Positions 32,812-36,433 of a DNA stretch of 36,433 nt are shown in pieces. Position 1 is the stretch's first letter, and each line of letters starts with the position of its first letter. The position numbers and the translations under genes were made by a program. The stretch comes from an uncultured Oscillospiraceae bacterium (lineage in GTDB: Bacteria; Bacillota; Clostridia; Oscillospirales; Oscillospiraceae): positions 1 to 36,433 of the forward strand of contig CALWWP010000035.1 in assembly GCA_944385275.1 (NCBI GenBank), written 5' to 3'. Under the pieces are notes generated by a model. The model was not told the DNA's origin and made no database searches. It saw only the letters and a program-made list of their open reading frames with translations.

Positions 32812-32840
32812 TTGACATTACAGCGGCATGGTGCTAAATT
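32812..32840 (+). promoter_or_regulatory. Promoter of the hrcA-grpE-dnaK operon
   Basis: TTGACA (32812-32817), 17 bp, TAAATT (32835-32840). The predicted start lies inside the CIRCE operator. Confidence 0.85.
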
Positions 32841-32844
32841 AGGT

Positions 32845-32871
32845 TTAGCACTCGAGAGGTTAGAGTGCTAA
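32845..32871 (+). promoter_or_regulatory. CIRCE operator
   Basis: TTAGCACTC-N9-GAGTGCTAA, an exact match to the CIRCE inverted repeat bound by HrcA. Bound repressor would block transcription of the heat-shock operon until GroEL is titrated by unfolded protein. Confidence 0.98.
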
Positions 32872-32893
32872 TATATCGAAAGCGGTGAAAGCA

Positions 32894-33952
32894 GTGGAAC
32901 TAAGCGACAGAAAAAAGAAGATTCTAAAAGCTGTTATCGACGATTACATCGACACTGCTGAACCCGTTGGAAGCAAGGCTATTTCCACTCATTCAGGTCT
33001 TGGGCTCTCATCAGCTACTATTAGAAACGAACTTGCTGAGCTGACCAGTATGGGTTATCTGGAGCAGCCGCACACCTCTGCCGGACGAGTTCCCTCTCCG
33101 CAGGGCTACAGAATCTATGTAAATGAGCTCATGCGCAGACATCGTCTCAGCGTAGAGGAATCCGAGCGTATCACGCTTTCCCTCCGCATGAAAATGCAGC
33201 GTCTTGACCAGATACTGACCGATGTAGGACGGCTGACCTCTAATCTAACAAATTATCCAGCCTATGCTCTTGTTGCAAAGAGTGAAAATATAACGGCAAA
33301 AAAATTTGGTTTTGTATTTGTAGACACCCACAATTTTATTGTGGTAACAATGCTTCAGGACAACAGCACTTTTAATAAATTGATGCATTCTGCTCTTGCT
33401 TTGGACGAAAGCTTCATATATAAGCTCGATAATATTTTTAATTCAAATTTTACAGGTATCCCAGCTTCTGATATCACACGCGAATTCATTGTTTCAATGG
33501 AATCGCTTGCAGGTGACTCCAGCGGAATAATTTCTTCCATAGCCGGATACCTCATAAATCTATTGAGTCCCAGCAAGGCTCCTTTAGCGTATGTAACTGG
33601 AACGGCTCATATTTTAGAGCATCCGGAGTACCGTGACTGGGATAAGGCGCACAAGCTTCTGGATTACCTCTCAGACGAGGATTCCCTTTCTAGTCTTCCC
33701 GCTCCGGAAGGAAATTCTCCGATAAAAATTCTTATCGGTCCAGAGAACGTAGCCGAAGAGCTCAAAGATTCCAGCGTGGTCGTTTCCAGCTATCCAATGG
33801 GTGATGGGATGCAAGGTCTTCTTGGTGTTGTAGGCCCCACACGTATGGACTATGCTAAGGTCGCGGCACGACTGTCGTATATTACTAATGTATTAAGACT
33901 GTTATTGTCCGGAGATGCGGCTCTTGGCCCGCCGGGCAATGGAAAGGAATGA
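32894..33952 (+). CDS. hrcA: Heat-inducible transcription repressor HrcA
   Basis: This 352-aa repressor has an N-terminal winged helix (SDRKKKILKAVIDDYIDTAE, then SSATIRNELAELTSMGYLEQ and the HTSAGRVPS motif) and the HrcA effector domain. It binds CIRCE and needs GroEL for activity, giving negative feedback on its own operon. Homologs usually begin ELSDRKKK, so GTG 32894 is chosen, with a GGTGA site 5 nt upstream; GTG 32885 would add three residues. The grpE start follows its stop after 4 bp. Confidence 0.96.
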   Translation: MELSDRKKKILKAVIDDYIDTAEPVGSKAISTHSGLGLSSATIRNELAELTSMGYLEQPHTSAGRVPSPQGYRIYVNELMRRHRLSVEESERITLSLRMKMQRLDQILTDVGRLTSNLTNYPAYALVAKSENITAKKFGFVFVDTHNFIVVTMLQDNSTFNKLMHSALALDESFIYKLDNIFNSNFTGIPASDITREFIVSMESLAGDSSGIISSIAGYLINLLSPSKAPLAYVTGTAHILEHPEYRDWDKAHKLLDYLSDEDSLSSLPAPEGNSPIKILIGPENVAEELKDSSVVVSSYPMGDGMQGLLGVVGPTRMDYAKVAARLSYITNVLRLLLSGDAALGPPGNGKE

Positions 33953-33956
33953 TTTT

Positions 33957-34514
33957 GTGGCAAAGAAAAAGCAGACTTCAGCAGATGAAACGGAACAACA
34001 GGCTGAAATAGTAAACGATGAAACAAATAATGAGAAACAAAGCACAGAGCAAAGTACTTCTGAAACATATTCAGAAAGTTTGCCGAACAACTTTGAGGCA
34101 GAACTTACAGCCGAAAAGGACAAATACCTTCGTTTAGCTGCAGAATATGATAACTACCGCAAACGCAGTCAAAAAGAACGCGAAGCGCTTTATACGGATG
34201 TAAAAGCCGAAACTGTCACAAAGCTTTTGCCCGTATACGACAATTTAAAGAGGGCTTTAGAGCAGCAGACAGAAGATCAGGCATTTTACCGCGGCGTAGA
34301 AATGACCATGACACAGCTTCTTGATATTCTGAGCAAACTTGGTGTCAAGCCTATAGAAGCCATTGGACACAATTTTGATCCATCGATGCACAATGCAGTC
34401 ATGCACATAGAAGACGAAGACGTCGGAGAAAATACAGTAGTGGAAGAGTTTCAGACCGGCTTTTTGCTCGGCGACAAGGTCATTCGCTTTTCCATGGTGA
34501 AGGTAGCAAATTAA
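33957..34514 (+). CDS. grpE: GrpE nucleotide exchange factor
   Basis: This 185-aa protein has an acidic, Gln/Thr-rich disordered N-terminus (about 1-50), a long coiled coil (EKDKYLRLAAEYDNYRKRS) and the beta domain ending DKVIRFSMVKVAN. GrpE dimers release ADP from DnaK and act as a thermosensor. GTG 33957 is selected: AGGA lies 8 nt upstream, and the alternative ATG (33939) lies inside hrcA without a ribosome binding site. Confidence 0.95.
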   Translation: MAKKKQTSADETEQQAEIVNDETNNEKQSTEQSTSETYSESLPNNFEAELTAEKDKYLRLAAEYDNYRKRSQKEREALYTDVKAETVTKLLPVYDNLKRALEQQTEDQAFYRGVEMTMTQLLDILSKLGVKPIEAIGHNFDPSMHNAVMHIEDEDVGENTVVEEFQTGFLLGDKVIRFSMVKVAN

Positions 34515-36395
<1,881 letters not shown>

Positions 36396-36433
36396 TCTGT
36401 TTGCAGTATACGATCTATTAAAAATCCAAGGCA

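Larger units (their letters stand above)
32536..32893. other. Divergent intergenic region between the MFS gene and hrcA
   Basis: This region holds the leftward MFS promoter (32617-32645) and the rightward heat-shock promoter with CIRCE (32812-32871). Between 32646 and 32811 the sequence is AT-rich and I see no gene, repeat or structured RNA. Confidence 0.7.

Overview
The window looks like a chromosomal segment of an anaerobic, low-to-mid GC Gram-positive bacterium of the class Clostridia (Bacillota). The evidence is a CIRCE-controlled hrcA-grpE-dnaK operon, strong AGGAGG-type ribosome binding sites, many TTG and GTG starts, sigma-A promoters close to TTGACA-17-TATAAT, phosphoketolase, an RsgI-type anti-sigma factor, ferredoxin-like proteins and no sign of respiratory complexes. 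I cannot name genus or species. No rRNA, tRNA, IS element, prophage or CRISPR array was recognised.

Layout, left to right. 1-1885: an ammonium channel fused to a PII signalling domain (minus), with a hairpin plus U-run in its 5' leader; the window's left edge is a perfect 68-bp palindrome. 1977-4569: an unknown membrane-anchored protein, then convergent degV and hemolysin-III genes. 4653-7204: a GNAT acetyltransferase followed by a Ktr/Trk potassium uptake pair. 7223-10709: two paralogous metallo-beta-lactamase-fold hydrolases and a CstA-type carrier (minus). 10944-15500: a minus-strand block with a ferredoxin plus NapH-like membrane Fe-S protein, a small secreted Asp-rich repeat protein, an ECF sigma factor with an RsgI-like anti-sigma factor, and thioredoxin-CcdA-TlpA. 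Two near-identical palindromes (TGTGA-N5-TCACA) lie about 28 bp upstream of the -10 boxes of the first and last of these operons. 15501-19648: phosphoketolase (minus) and a G5-M23 cell-wall peptidase (plus). 19742-23025: an orphan peptide-binding lipoprotein and an NSS-family sodium symporter. 23026-25292: two tandem uroporphyrinogen-decarboxylase-fold proteins with the zinc motif of corrinoid methyltransferases. 25371-27598: an XRE regulator overlapping lepA. 27609-31320: PduL phosphotransacylase behind three 19-bp-spaced repeats, an AEC transporter, an alpha/beta hydrolase with a copper-amine-oxidase-like C-terminal domain, and an 8-cysteine mini-protein. 31315-32645: an MFS transporter (minus). 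32812-36395: hrcA-grpE-dnaK.

How the genes may work together (inference). Phosphoketolase makes acetyl phosphate and PduL can convert it to acetyl-CoA. The 10999-15365 block may move reducing power from ferredoxin or thioredoxin across the membrane to secreted thiol proteins, under a shared CRP/FNR-family regulator not encoded here. The most unusual items are that shared-operator redox block with its Cys-containing DADGDG-repeat protein, the Amt-PII fusion with a T-loop lacking the usual modified tyrosine, the triple repeat between the XRE and pduL promoters, and the URO-D pair with no corrinoid protein nearby.
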